A DNA stretch of 34,633 bases from an uncultured Clostridia bacterium (GTDB lineage: Bacteria > Bacillota > Clostridia > Oscillospirales > CAG-272): contig CAJGCD010000007.1 in NCBI GenBank assembly GCA_904501715.1, positions 1 to 34,633 of the forward strand. The letters are read 5' to 3'. Numbering within the stretch: the stretch's first letter is position 1; every line of letters begins with the position of its first letter. Below the pieces are notes generated by a model. It made no database searches, was not told where the DNA came from, and saw only the letters and a list, made by a program, of their open reading frames with translations. A program made the translations under genes and the position numbers. This document shows, in pieces, positions 8,386 to 15,838 of this stretch.

Positions 8386-8775
8386 TTATACGCCGAAAGC
8401 GTTTTCTATGTGATTGATATTCAAGAGCTTTTTGTTATCTCTTTGAAGATATATCTCTATAACATCTAAACGCGGTTGAAGCGCCTTGAATTTTTTGCTT
8501 TGTGCAAGATAAGCTCTTGTGGCTGTTATTGTTCTTTCTTGCTTTGCCTTAGTTACCGAAGACGAGGGAGTGCCAAATTTTGAATACATATCCTCATCAA
8601 CGCTTCTCGTTTTGACCTCGACAAAAGCAATTATTCCGCTTCTTTTTTTTACGGCGATTATATCGAGCTCATTACGCGAAATATGTAAGTTTCTGGCAAC
8701 TATCTTGTACTTGTTGCTTTTCAGATATTTAGCCGCAATTTTTTCTCCTAAAGCACCTATATCCTTAGTTTTCAT
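8386..8775 (-). CDS. yraN: UPF0102/YraN-family endonuclease-like protein
   Basis: A 129-residue member of the YraN family with the G-x2-GE-x2-A start (GALGEKIAAKYL), the NELDIIA block and FVEVKTR. These form a restriction-endonuclease-like fold (D, ExK residues) related to Holliday-junction resolvases; the cellular role is not established. It starts 2 nt after rnhB with no clear ribosome binding site, so it probably depends on translation of rnhB. The rnhB-yraN order is common in Firmicutes. Confidence 0.93.
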   Translation of the reverse strand: MKTKDIGALGEKIAAKYLKSNKYKIVARNLHISRNELDIIAVKKRSGIIAFVEVKTRSVDEDMYSKFGTPSSSVTKAKQERTITATRAYLAQSKKFKALQPRLDVIEIYLQRDNKKLLNINHIENAFGV

Positions 8776-8777
8776 AG

Positions 8778-9380
8778 TTAATTATCCAGAAAACGAATGA
8801 ATTTGGTTCTGTATATTTCGGGAGCTGCTCCGTGTTTCCTCAACGCATCCATATGCTCCTTTGTGCCGTATCCCTTGTGCTTTGCTATGCCATACATAGG
8901 AAATCGCTTGTCCATTTCAATACATAATCTATCACGCGTTACCTTTGCTAAAATTGAAGCGGCGGCAATAGACGGAGATATTGCATCTCCGTGTATCACG
9001 GGACTTGCGGGAATAGGGAAGTCTTTGGCAACATTTCCGTCAACCAAAGCATAATCTGCCGATATGCTAAGCGATTTTATTGCTTTCTTCATAGCATTCA
9101 TAGTAGCGGCAAGAATGTTGGTAGCATTTATTTCTTCCACCGAGCCTTCCGCGATCGAATAAGCCACAGCCGATTCCTTGATTATGTCAAAAAGCTGCTC
9201 ACGCTTTTTCTCGCTTATTTTTTTTGAATCGTTCAATCCCTCGATTATAAGTCCGCGCGGAAGTATTACCGCTGCCGCGACAACAGGACCGCATAAAGGA
9301 CCTCTGCCAGCCTCATCAACTCCACACACGTGCTCATAACCCTTGTCCCAGAATTCTTGTTCTATATTATACTCAAGCAT
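8778..9380 (-). CDS. rnhB: Ribonuclease HII
   Basis: Removes ribonucleotides from DNA and RNA of RNA-DNA hybrids. The 200-residue protein has the type 2 signature GVDEAGRGPLCGPV (Asp22, Glu23), the LVDGN block with the third acidic residue and SIAAASILAKVTRD with the fourth. The KHKGYGTKEH motif follows. AAAGGTG lies 5 nt before the ATG. It sits between rbgA (10 nt gap) and yraN (2 nt gap). Confidence 0.97.
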   Translation of the reverse strand: MLEYNIEQEFWDKGYEHVCGVDEAGRGPLCGPVVAAAVILPRGLIIEGLNDSKKISEKKREQLFDIIKESAVAYSIAEGSVEEINATNILAATMNAMKKAIKSLSISADYALVDGNVAKDFPIPASPVIHGDAISPSIAAASILAKVTRDRLCIEMDKRFPMYGIAKHKGYGTKEHMDALRKHGAAPEIYRTKFIRFLDN

Positions 9381-9390
9381 ATTGTCACCT

Positions 9391-10260
9391 TTAAAAATTC
9401 GGTATATCCAGGGATATCCTGCCTATTTTACCCATACGAAATTCATCAATGAGCATATTGGCTGTTCTTTCGGTATCTATTTCTCCACCTGAGATACAAA
9501 ATCCGCGTTTCTTGCCTATGAGAGACAGCAGGTCATAGTTATCCATATCCTCAGGAGAGGGAAGTGTATCGATCTTGTATCTGGCACATAGCTCCTTGGG
9601 ATAATATTGGCGAAGTCTGCCGCAGAGCGCCATTGCAATGCTTTCGATGTCAAGAATATCATCCTTTATAGCGCCCGTAATGGCAAGATTTTCTCCTACG
9701 GTTGCGTCCTCGAATTTTGGCCAAAGAACGCCTGGCATATCAAGAAGCATAATACCTATATTAGTATCTACCCATTGCTTATTAAGCGTTACGCCTGGGC
9801 GATTTTCTACCTTTGCCTTCTTATTTCCAGCTATTTTGTTTATAAGGGAGGATTTTCCCACGTTTGGAATTCCTACCACCATAGCCTTAAGCGAGCGTCC
9901 TGACATACCTTTTTCTTCGTATCTATTGAGCTTTTCCTCACATAAAGCTCGTATTGCGGGAGCTATTTTTTGCAACCCATATCCACTGATACAGTCTGTT
10001 TCTATGCAGACAGTATTTTTGTTGGTGTAGTGCTCCGAAAAAGCCTTGGTTACTCTTTGGTCAGCCAAGGATGCTTTATTTAAGAGAATTATAAAAGGCT
10101 TTCCTTCACAAAGACGTCTTATTTCGGGATTTTGGGAGCTGTACGGTATTCTTGCGTCAAGAATTTCTATAACAGCATCTACGTTTTTTAGATTTTCTGA
10201 GATAAGGCGTCTGGTCTTTGCCATATGACCGGGAAACCACTGTATCGTTTGTGATGGCAT
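9391..10260 (-). CDS. rbgA: RbgA (YlqF), ribosome-biogenesis GTPase
   Basis: A circularly permuted GTPase needed for late assembly of the 50S subunit. It opens with the family hallmark IQWFPGHMAK. The G motifs come in permuted order: G4 as NKASLAD, then G1 GIPNVGKSSLIN, and G3 DMPGVLWP. The C-terminal RNA-binding domain (IGKKRGFCISGGEID) completes a 289-residue protein. The G4 motif reads N-K-A-S instead of N-K-x-D, and G3 reads DMPG instead of DTPG, so nucleotide contacts may be slightly altered. GAGG precedes the ATG by 6 nt. Its neighbours lepB and rnhB match the common Firmicute order. Confidence 0.96.
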   Translation of the reverse strand: MPSQTIQWFPGHMAKTRRLISENLKNVDAVIEILDARIPYSSQNPEIRRLCEGKPFIILLNKASLADQRVTKAFSEHYTNKNTVCIETDCISGYGLQKIAPAIRALCEEKLNRYEEKGMSGRSLKAMVVGIPNVGKSSLINKIAGNKKAKVENRPGVTLNKQWVDTNIGIMLLDMPGVLWPKFEDATVGENLAITGAIKDDILDIESIAMALCGRLRQYYPKELCARYKIDTLPSPEDMDNYDLLSLIGKKRGFCISGGEIDTERTANMLIDEFRMGKIGRISLDIPNF

Positions 10261-10270
10261 ATAAAACCTC

Positions 10271-10918
10271 TTAATTTATTTTTCCGAATTTTGAAAAGGG
10301 AGTCAGTCTGACAACAACCCTTCCGAGAATCCTTCGGGTATCTACAAGACCTATGTCCTCAGACCTACTGTCAGCGGAAATTCTTCGGTTATCTCCCATA
10401 ACAAATACGGTATCTTCTTCTACGTACGTTACAGAGTTCGTATAATAACCGCGGTCTTCATATTTGATGTAGTCCTCGTTTAACACAGTTGATTCACCGT
10501 TGGAATCGGTAACTGTTACTTTCATAGAGCTTTCAAAATATTCTATTTTCACCGTATCTCCCGGAAGACCTATGACTCTTTTTACAATAGGCTCGTTATA
10601 TTTGCCTGTTTGATGGAAAACTATGATATCATTCCTTTTAGGAGAATAAAATACGTTTGATATAAGAACGGTTTCAGTGTCATAAAGTGTATTTTCCATA
10701 GATGCTCCGCTGACCTCGCAGGTTCGGAACATAAACGAAAATACGACTATTATTATGGCAAAAGCGACTACGATCAGCTCGATCTGCTCTACCAGTCCTT
10801 TGATAAATCCGGACTTTTTCTTAGGGGAAGCGGTAGGAGTTTCAGGGATGTCAGCAGTGGTATCTGCACCGTTTTCGACGGGCTCTTTATCAATTTTATC
10901 AACATCAAATTCCGACAT
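10271..10918 (-). CDS. lepB: Signal peptidase I
   Basis: Membrane-bound serine protease that cleaves secretory signal peptides. An acidic cytosolic tail of about 40 residues precedes one transmembrane helix (about residues 46-64). The catalytic Ser73 lies in SGASMENTL and the general-base Lys113 in EPIVKRVIGLPGD; box E is VMGDNR with SADSR. Length 215. It is the second gene of the operon, 29 nt after the mutase-like gene, in the usual position upstream of rbgA. The long N-terminal tail is the only unusual feature. Confidence 0.96.
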   Translation of the reverse strand: MSEFDVDKIDKEPVENGADTTADIPETPTASPKKKSGFIKGLVEQIELIVVAFAIIIVVFSFMFRTCEVSGASMENTLYDTETVLISNVFYSPKRNDIIVFHQTGKYNEPIVKRVIGLPGDTVKIEYFESSMKVTVTDSNGESTVLNEDYIKYEDRGYYTNSVTYVEEDTVFVMGDNRRISADSRSEDIGLVDTRRILGRVVVRLTPFSKFGKIN

Positions 10919-10947
10919 TAAGAAGCCCTTCCTTTCTTGTATCTTGA

Positions 10948-12159
10948 TTATTTTACAAGGATATTCATAAGTGTATATCCGTCAGAGATGTAGTTCCCGA
11001 TCTCTTTGGCGGAGAATTCGTTAAATCCGTCAACACCGCTCTGCTCGTTATCAGAAGAGTAAATGAAGAAGGGAACAGGTGTCATTGTATGAGTTCTTAA
11101 GCGTAAGGGGGTTGGGTGGTCGGGAAGAACCATTATTTTGAACTCCTCACCGCAGGAAGATAAATACTCATATACAGGCTTAAGTATTTTTTCGTCTATA
11201 AGCTCAATAGAGAGAACCTTGTTGTCTGTTTCGGCACGGTGACCGCACTCATCGGGAGCTTCAACGTGTATGTATACGTAATCGGAGCCGTTTTTAAATG
11301 CGTCTATTGCGGCATTAGCTTTTCCCGTATAATTCGTGTGAACGTTGGCTGTAACACCTTCAACGTCAATTGAATTCATACCCGCACATATAGCAATGCC
11401 CTTGATAAGGTCGGTTGCCGAGATTACAGAAGCGTTAAGTCCCCATTTTTCTTTAAAGGAGGGAAGCTGAGGCTTTTTGCCTGGACCCCACAGCCAAAGA
11501 GAGTTGCCCGGCTTCAAGCCCCTCGCTCTGCGCGCTATATTTACAGGGTGATTGTTGAGTATATCATAGCTTGCCTTCATTACCTCAAGGAAGGCAACGC
11601 CGCCGTCGGATTCCTTGGGAAGATAGTCTCCAATACGTTGGTTTATTATGTCGTGAGGGCGTGTGAAATTATAACGGTCCTTATCGGTCTTCCACATAAA
11701 GCAATGCTTATAGCTCATTCCCGTATAAAGGCGTCTTATGTCATTAGCCATTTTTTCGTTTATCGCCTTTACAAGCTCATCTGCTTCCTCGGTGGATATC
11801 TCATCAGCACTGTTATCAAGAAGAATTTTATCCTCGTAAGCCTCCTGCTCCTCGGATACTGTAATAATGTTGCATCTTATTGCCACATCGTCATCTGCCA
11901 TATCAAGTCCCATGCTAAGTGCTTCAAGAGGGGAACGCCCCTTAGAATACACCTTGGGGTCGAAGGAGAGAATAGCCATATTAGCGGTATCGCTCTCGGG
12001 TATCATCCCCTGCGGTACGTTTGATGCGGTCCCTACAAATGCCTTTTTGGCAAGCATATCCATATAGGGCTTTTTTGCTTTTTCCATCGGCGATAGATTG
12101 CCAAGCTCTGCTATTTTTTCATCAGCCATTCCGTCGGGGACGAGTACAAGATATTTCAT
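10948..12159 (-). CDS. Archaeal-type cofactor-independent phosphoglycerate mutase homologue, candidate homoserine kinase
   Basis: A 403-residue member of the alkaline-phosphatase superfamily, closest to the archaeal-type (aPGAM) branch. Visible motifs are VLVPDGMADE at the N-terminus, the catalytic PESDTANMAILSFDP, HVEAPDECGHRAE and VLPDHPTP near the C-terminus, which supply two-metal ligands and the nucleophilic Ser. In bacteria this subfamily (TIGR02535) is proposed to act as homoserine kinase when no GHMP-type kinase is present. That fits here: thrC ends the same operon. The start is set at 12159 because GAGG lies 7 nt upstream; the ATG five codons earlier contains no such site. Glycolytic mutase activity remains possible. 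Confidence 0.85.
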   Translation of the reverse strand: MKYLVLVPDGMADEKIAELGNLSPMEKAKKPYMDMLAKKAFVGTASNVPQGMIPESDTANMAILSFDPKVYSKGRSPLEALSMGLDMADDDVAIRCNIITVSEEQEAYEDKILLDNSADEISTEEADELVKAINEKMANDIRRLYTGMSYKHCFMWKTDKDRYNFTRPHDIINQRIGDYLPKESDGGVAFLEVMKASYDILNNHPVNIARRARGLKPGNSLWLWGPGKKPQLPSFKEKWGLNASVISATDLIKGIAICAGMNSIDVEGVTANVHTNYTGKANAAIDAFKNGSDYVYIHVEAPDECGHRAETDNKVLSIELIDEKILKPVYEYLSSCGEEFKIMVLPDHPTPLRLRTHTMTPVPFFIYSSDNEQSGVDGFNEFSAKEIGNYISDGYTLMNILVK

Positions 12160-12200
12160 AAAATAACCTCGCATAAATTATTAAAGGATGTTTATTATAC

Positions 12201-12220
12201 AAAATCGAATTTGCGATTTT
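12201..12220. other. Small inverted repeat in the leader of the mutase-like operon
   Basis: AAAATCG and CGATTTT flank 6 nt, between the predicted transcription start (near 12226 on the minus strand) and the ribosome binding site. It could form a 7-bp leader hairpin; no function is evident. Confidence 0.35.
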
Positions 12221-12232
12221 AACATACATATA

Positions 12233-12261
12233 ATTATAACACAATTATTGAAATTTTACAA
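12233..12261 (-). promoter_or_regulatory. Probable sigma-A promoter of the six-gene operon
   Basis: Minus strand: TTGTAA (12256-12261), 17 bp, then TATAAT (12233-12238) with an extended TGn element. The leader to the mutase-like ATG would be about 67 nt. Confidence 0.7.
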
Positions 12262-12301
12262 TATTATTTGTAAAAAAAACGATAAATCGTGATAGTTTAG
12301 G

Positions 12302-12330
12302 TTGAAAAAAACTTACATTTGTGGTATATT
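12302..12330 (+). promoter_or_regulatory. Probable sigma-A promoter for the membrane-anchored hypothetical gene
   Basis: TTGAAA (12302-12307), 17-bp spacer, TATATT (12325-12330). It faces away from the promoter at 12233-12261 and leaves a leader of about 25 nt. Confidence 0.7.
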
Positions 12331-12360
12331 ATTTGTATAGGTTTCAGTGAGGTGATTGAC

Positions 12361-13008
12361 GTGGAAAAAAATGGTAATGCCACAAGCAGAAAAAAATTAC
12401 TAATAATACTTTTTATTGTTTTGGGTGTACTTTTGCTTATGTACGGATTAACGCTTATAATTCCAAAGCTTTTTGTTGAGAGTGAGCCCGAAAGCACAAA
12501 GGAAATCATAGCAGATTTCAGCTTTTATCCCGCTGATTATGATGAGGATATATTTGAAGATGAGGACTATCTTTCGCTGATTTTTGAAGGTATTATTGAG
12601 TATGATGACAATATAAATTCCATAACCGTATTAGATAAGGACACGGCGGCATCCAGCGGCAAACCTGTAAAGCTTATGGTGGATATGATATATTCTATAA
12701 TTAACGGTAACGCGGAGGAATATAACTCATATTTCAGTGAACTGTATTATAGGACCAATAAGCCGAAGGAAACTTTTACCAAGCAGAAGATATACGATGC
12801 AAGGCTTACATATTTTTCTACCGAAAGTGTTACAAAGGATAAAGTTACGTATACAGAGTATACCTATAAATTGAGATATAGAATATATGAGAATAACGGA
12901 ACCTTCAGAAAAGATATCGGAGACGGGTACAGAGTTCAGTACATTACGGTTTCTGACCGAGAAGGCGATCTCAAAATAGATTCTATTATAAATCCCACAT
13001 ATAAATAA
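12361..13008 (+). CDS. Membrane-anchored hypothetical protein
   Basis: Family not recognised. GTG at 12361 is chosen because GAGGTG lies 6 nt upstream and the promoter would start transcripts after earlier in-frame codons. The 215-residue product has a short basic N-terminus, one transmembrane helix (about residues 12-35) and an outward-facing acidic domain. The C-terminal half (VDMIYSIINGNAEEYNSYFSE... to the end, with alternating beta-strand-like TEYTYKLRYRI) has the feel of an NTF2-like or lipoprotein-type small domain, but this is only an impression. It is transcribed alone from its own promoter. Confidence 0.8.
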   Translation: MEKNGNATSRKKLLIILFIVLGVLLLMYGLTLIIPKLFVESEPESTKEIIADFSFYPADYDEDIFEDEDYLSLIFEGIIEYDDNINSITVLDKDTAASSGKPVKLMVDMIYSIINGNAEEYNSYFSELYYRTNKPKETFTKQKIYDARLTYFSTESVTKDKVTYTEYTYKLRYRIYENNGTFRKDIGDGYRVQYITVSDREGDLKIDSIINPTYK

Positions 13009-13042
13009 AAAATAGCTATATCCAGTAATAGATATAGCTAAA
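13009..13042 (-). terminator. Hairpin with T run on the minus strand
   Basis: TAGCTATATC (13015-13024) pairs with GATATAGCTA (13033-13042). The T run lies on the minus-strand side (after 13015 going down), so the best terminator direction is minus. It would stop antisense transcripts coming from spoIIID; for the plus-strand gene it is only a 3' hairpin. Confidence 0.5.
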
Positions 13043-13055
13043 ACTATTCTCCTAA

Positions 13056-13085
13056 TTATACAAAATTTGCATTTTGTATAATTTA
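13056..13085. other. Perfect 13-bp hairpin upstream of the PHP-like gene
   Basis: Bases 13056-13068 and 13073-13085 are perfectly complementary around the loop TTGC. The repeat ends 16 nt before the ribosome binding site of the gene starting at 13112. It could be a weak terminator, a leader hairpin or an operator. Confidence 0.6.
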
Positions 13086-13111
13086 TTATATTTCTGTATA
13101 TGAGGTTAAAA

Positions 13112-13816
13112 ATGTTGACTTCCCTTGGATTTGATACAGTAATTATAAATAATTGTGATTATGACTCTCAAAGTCTCACTTTCCTTTTTGAGCTTCTTTC
13201 TAAGTCGGATGTGAAGAATTTTGTATTTGCTTCCGATTTTGATTTTGCCCAAAATTCTTTTTCTTTAGAAAATCAAAAAATCGATAATTTTAAATCCTAC
13301 TTAAAAAATATATCATTCAGAGGCATACACCAAAAAGTTTTCTATAATTTAATTCTTTCTCAAGGTTCTATATTCAATGATGAATTCAAACGTGTGTATG
13401 CGGTAAAAAAATATAATTCACTTTTTATTACGCTACCTTTGTTCACGCATACTTATTACGAGAGCTTGGCTACGGATATAAATCATATGATTTATCGTCA
13501 TAAAGCTTTTCCTGTGATCATGAATTTTGACAAGATACTTGATACGGCATCTGAGGATTTCTGTGATATGCTTATCAATACTTCCCAGATGGGGTTTGGC
13601 TTGGATGTAAATTATATTTTCGCCCCCGCAAAGCTTACACATATTGAAAAGCTTTTGCGCAAGGGTTCTTTGATATTTCCAACTATTTCCCACCACGCAT
13701 CAAATTATGTCGGAATTATGAACGAAGCGGAAGCCTTTATGGAAAATATAGGAAAAAGAAATTATTATCAGCTTTGCACACAGATAAGACGCTGTGCCGC
13801 AAAATTCAATTGTTGA
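13112..13816 (+). CDS. Uncharacterised protein, possibly a degenerate PHP/CpsB-like domain
   Basis: No confident family. TGAGG lies 6 nt before ATG 13112, so this is preferred to ATG 13100. The 234-residue soluble protein opens with MLTSLGFDTVIIN. Later blocks (YRHKAFPVIMNFDK, the MGFGLDVNYIF strand, LIFPTISHHASN, NEAEAFMENIGKRNY) line up in order with the CpsB/YwqE tyrosine-phosphatase branch of PHP proteins. The metal-binding HPER and SDAHN motifs are replaced (NFDK, SHHAS), so it would be catalytically dead if related. This is pattern resemblance only. Its stop is 1 nt from the converging spoIIID stop, leaving no room for a terminator between them. Confidence 0.75.
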   Translation: MLTSLGFDTVIINNCDYDSQSLTFLFELLSKSDVKNFVFASDFDFAQNSFSLENQKIDNFKSYLKNISFRGIHQKVFYNLILSQGSIFNDEFKRVYAVKKYNSLFITLPLFTHTYYESLATDINHMIYRHKAFPVIMNFDKILDTASEDFCDMLINTSQMGFGLDVNYIFAPAKLTHIEKLLRKGSLIFPTISHHASNYVGIMNEAEAFMENIGKRNYYQLCTQIRRCAAKFNC

Positions 13817-13817
13817 T

Positions 13818-14078
13818 TTACCCTAGGATATATTTTCTTCGTGTTGCTTCCCCGCCCCTTATGTGTCTCTCTTTTTTATTTATCTCAAGAACTTCTTTGG
13901 CTTGTTCGTATAGGCCGATGTCTACTTTTTTTAGAGCCTGAGTTATATCCTTGTGAACAGTGCTTTTGCTTATGTTGAAATCCGCAGCGACAGCTCTTAC
14001 CGTGGATTTGTTATCAATTAAATGTCTGGCAAATATTACGCATCTTTCCTTGATTGAGTCTTTATGTACAGTTTTCAC
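13818..14078 (-). CDS. spoIIID: SpoIIID, sporulation transcriptional regulator
   Basis: SpoIIID is a small DNA-binding protein that modulates sigma-E-dependent genes in the mother cell of a sporulating bacterium. The 86-residue product shows the whole family pattern: IKERCVIFARHLIDNKSTVR, then the helix-turn-helix VAADFNISKSTVHKDIT, and the C-terminal basic tail RHIRGGEATRRKY. GTG at 14078 is chosen because GGAG lies 6 nt upstream; an ATG four codons earlier has no ribosome binding site. A sigma-E-like promoter lies just upstream, as expected for this gene. It converges on the gene ending at 13816. Confidence 0.96.
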   Translation of the reverse strand: MKTVHKDSIKERCVIFARHLIDNKSTVRAVAADFNISKSTVHKDITQALKKVDIGLYEQAKEVLEINKKERHIRGGEATRRKYILG

Positions 14079-14105
14079 GTTACACTCCATTTATATTTTT
14101 ATTAA

Positions 14106-14132
14106 AATCTATGTTTGTGACGCAAAAAATAT
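14106..14132 (-). promoter_or_regulatory. Candidate sigma-E promoter of spoIIID
   Basis: Minus strand: ATATT (14128-14132) and CATAGATT (14106-14113) are 14 bp apart. The sigma-E consensus in Bacillus is about ATATT-N14-CATACAnT, so one -10 base differs. The start site would fall some 20 nt before the GTG. spoIIID is a known sigma-E target in Bacillus subtilis. Confidence 0.6.
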
Positions 14133-14151
14133 TATCATTTTGGAGATTTTT

Positions 14152-14922
14152 ATGATTAAAGAAGCAGAAAAAATGAATAATTCAGATATTATGGAGGGCA
14201 TGCCTTCGATTTCTTCTGTAATTAAGGCTATTGAAAACAGGTCGACCGACAGAAAAATAATAACAGTTTTTGTTGATTCGGATAAAAAACGTTCAAAGAG
14301 CCGAGAAATATCATTTTTAAAAAGAAAATCAGAAGCTTTGGGATTCTCACTTGAATTTGTTCATAGCTCACAGATAGAAGAATTTGCCGTTGGAAATTCT
14401 CATGGCGGAATAATAGCATTTTGCTCTGCACGAAATATTAAAGAGCTCTCAGATGAAAGCATAAAGGACAATGGAATATACTATATGCTTGAAGGTGTGG
14501 AGGACCCGTATAATTTTGGATATGCGGTGCGCTCAATTTACGCTTCGGGCGGAGATGGAATCATTCTTACTCCCCGAAATTGGATGGGAGTAGCGGGCGT
14601 GGTGGCACGCTCATCCGCGGGAAGCTCGGAGATTATCGATATGTATGTCAGTGACGCTGAGAAAGCCATAGAGCTTTTCAAACAACGTGGATACAGGATA
14701 GTGTGCGCGGGGATAAGAGACTCAATTTCACTATTTGATGCCGATTTGAAAAAACCGTTGTTCGTTGTACTCGGTGGCGAGAAACGAGGAATTTCCAGAA
14801 GTGTACTTGACAGCGCCGATACCATAGTCCGTATTGATTACGGAAACGACTTTAACGGTTCCCTTTCGACAGCCGCGGCAACTGCTGTTTTTGCCTTTGA
14901 GATACTAAGAAAAAATAAATAA
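14152..14922 (+). CDS. SpoU/TrmH-family RNA 2'-O-ribose methyltransferase
   Basis: A SPOUT-fold methyltransferase that methylates the ribose 2'-OH of rRNA or tRNA using S-adenosylmethionine. The 256-residue protein has an N-terminal L30-like substrate-binding part (residues about 15-95) and the three SpoU motifs: GVEDPYNFGYAVRS, VVLGGEKRGIS and SLSTAAATAVF, which form the trefoil knot. ATG at 14152 has TGGAG 6-7 nt upstream; the frame is open further upstream but overlaps spoIIID. The motif order suits the RlmB/TrmH group, but the target nucleotide cannot be told. It diverges from spoIIID. Confidence 0.92.
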   Translation: MIKEAEKMNNSDIMEGMPSISSVIKAIENRSTDRKIITVFVDSDKKRSKSREISFLKRKSEALGFSLEFVHSSQIEEFAVGNSHGGIIAFCSARNIKELSDESIKDNGIYYMLEGVEDPYNFGYAVRSIYASGGDGIILTPRNWMGVAGVVARSSAGSSEIIDMYVSDAEKAIELFKQRGYRIVCAGIRDSISLFDADLKKPLFVVLGGEKRGISRSVLDSADTIVRIDYGNDFNGSLSTAAATAVFAFEILRKNK

Positions 14923-14935
14923 AATTATTTATTAC

Positions 14936-14964
14936 TTTACTTTCTGTCTAAATTATGTTAGAAT
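14936..14964 (+). promoter_or_regulatory. Possible promoter of proC
   Basis: TTTACT (14936-14941), 17 bp, TAGAAT (14959-14964) with an extended TGn element. A second TATAAT at 14984-14989 lies too close to the ribosome binding site to be the main -10. Confidence 0.5.
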
Positions 14965-15008
14965 ATATGTGTTAAAATTATCCTATAATTGTGATTTTGG
15001 AGGCTTTT

Positions 15009-15815
15009 ATGAATCGTAAGCTCGCCGTTATCGGTGTAGGAAATATGGCAAGAGCTATAATAAACGGAATAATTTTTTCTGATATAAGTGTTGAAAAAAT
15101 ATTCCTTTATGATAAGAATAAGGATTGTTGCAACAGCTTTTTACAAAATCCTAAATTCTATGTGTCTGATAGCATAGAGGATGCCATTGTAAATGCTGAT
15201 TGTATTTTAATATCGGTAAAACCTCAAAATTATGCGGAGGTGCTTGATTGTATATCCTCTGCTCCCTCCCATGAGAAGAAGCTTTACATCTCCATAGGCG
15301 CGGGCGTAACGGTTAAGAGTGTTTCAGATGCTTTGAACGGAGCCGGTGTGGTACGAGTATTGCCCAATCTCCCTATGACGATTGGCAAGGGCGTATCTGC
15401 AATATGCAGGAATGATTCCATATGTGAAAAAGATCTGCAATTTGTTGAGTCGGTATTCGCCTGTGCGGGAAGCACCTTTCTGATAGACGAATGCGAAATG
15501 AATAGGATAATCGGTGTGACGTCATCTTCCCCCGCATATGTTTTTAAGTTTATTGATGCTATATGCAAAGGCGCAAAAAGCCAAGGTCTTGACGAAAAAA
15601 ATTTACTTAATGCGGTATGCGACATGGTAATTGGAGCCGCCGAATTACTGAAAAATTCTTCCGATTCCCCTTCCGAGCTTATAGCTAAAGTGGCATCAAA
15701 AGGCGGAACTACCGAAAGGGCGCTTTTGAGGTTAGACGAATTTGATTTTGACAGCTCCATAGAGTCCGCTATGATAGCATGCACGGAGCGTGCAGATGAG
15801 CTTGGAAAGCAATAA
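15009..15815 (+). CDS. proC: Pyrroline-5-carboxylate reductase
   Basis: Last step of proline synthesis: NAD(P)H-dependent reduction of pyrroline-5-carboxylate. The 268-residue protein has the N-terminal Rossmann motif VIGVGNMARAI, the SVKPQNY block, VRVLPNLPMTIGKG and the C-terminal dimerisation signature (SKGGTTERAL). ATG 15009 follows TGGAGG at 5 nt. proA and proB are not in the window. It is followed after 23 nt by a membrane-protein gene, probably cotranscribed. Confidence 0.96.
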   Translation: MNRKLAVIGVGNMARAIINGIIFSDISVEKIFLYDKNKDCCNSFLQNPKFYVSDSIEDAIVNADCILISVKPQNYAEVLDCISSAPSHEKKLYISIGAGVTVKSVSDALNGAGVVRVLPNLPMTIGKGVSAICRNDSICEKDLQFVESVFACAGSTFLIDECEMNRIIGVTSSSPAYVFKFIDAICKGAKSQGLDEKNLLNAVCDMVIGAAELLKNSSDSPSELIAKVASKGGTTERALLRLDEFDFDSSIESAMIACTERADELGKQ

Positions 15816-15838
15816 TAACTTGAAAGGTAACCGTTATT

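Noticed and set aside
13960..14151. Upstream 64-codon extension of the SpoU methyltransferase
   Set aside because: It overlaps spoIIID on the other strand, and the ribosome binding site supports ATG 14152.
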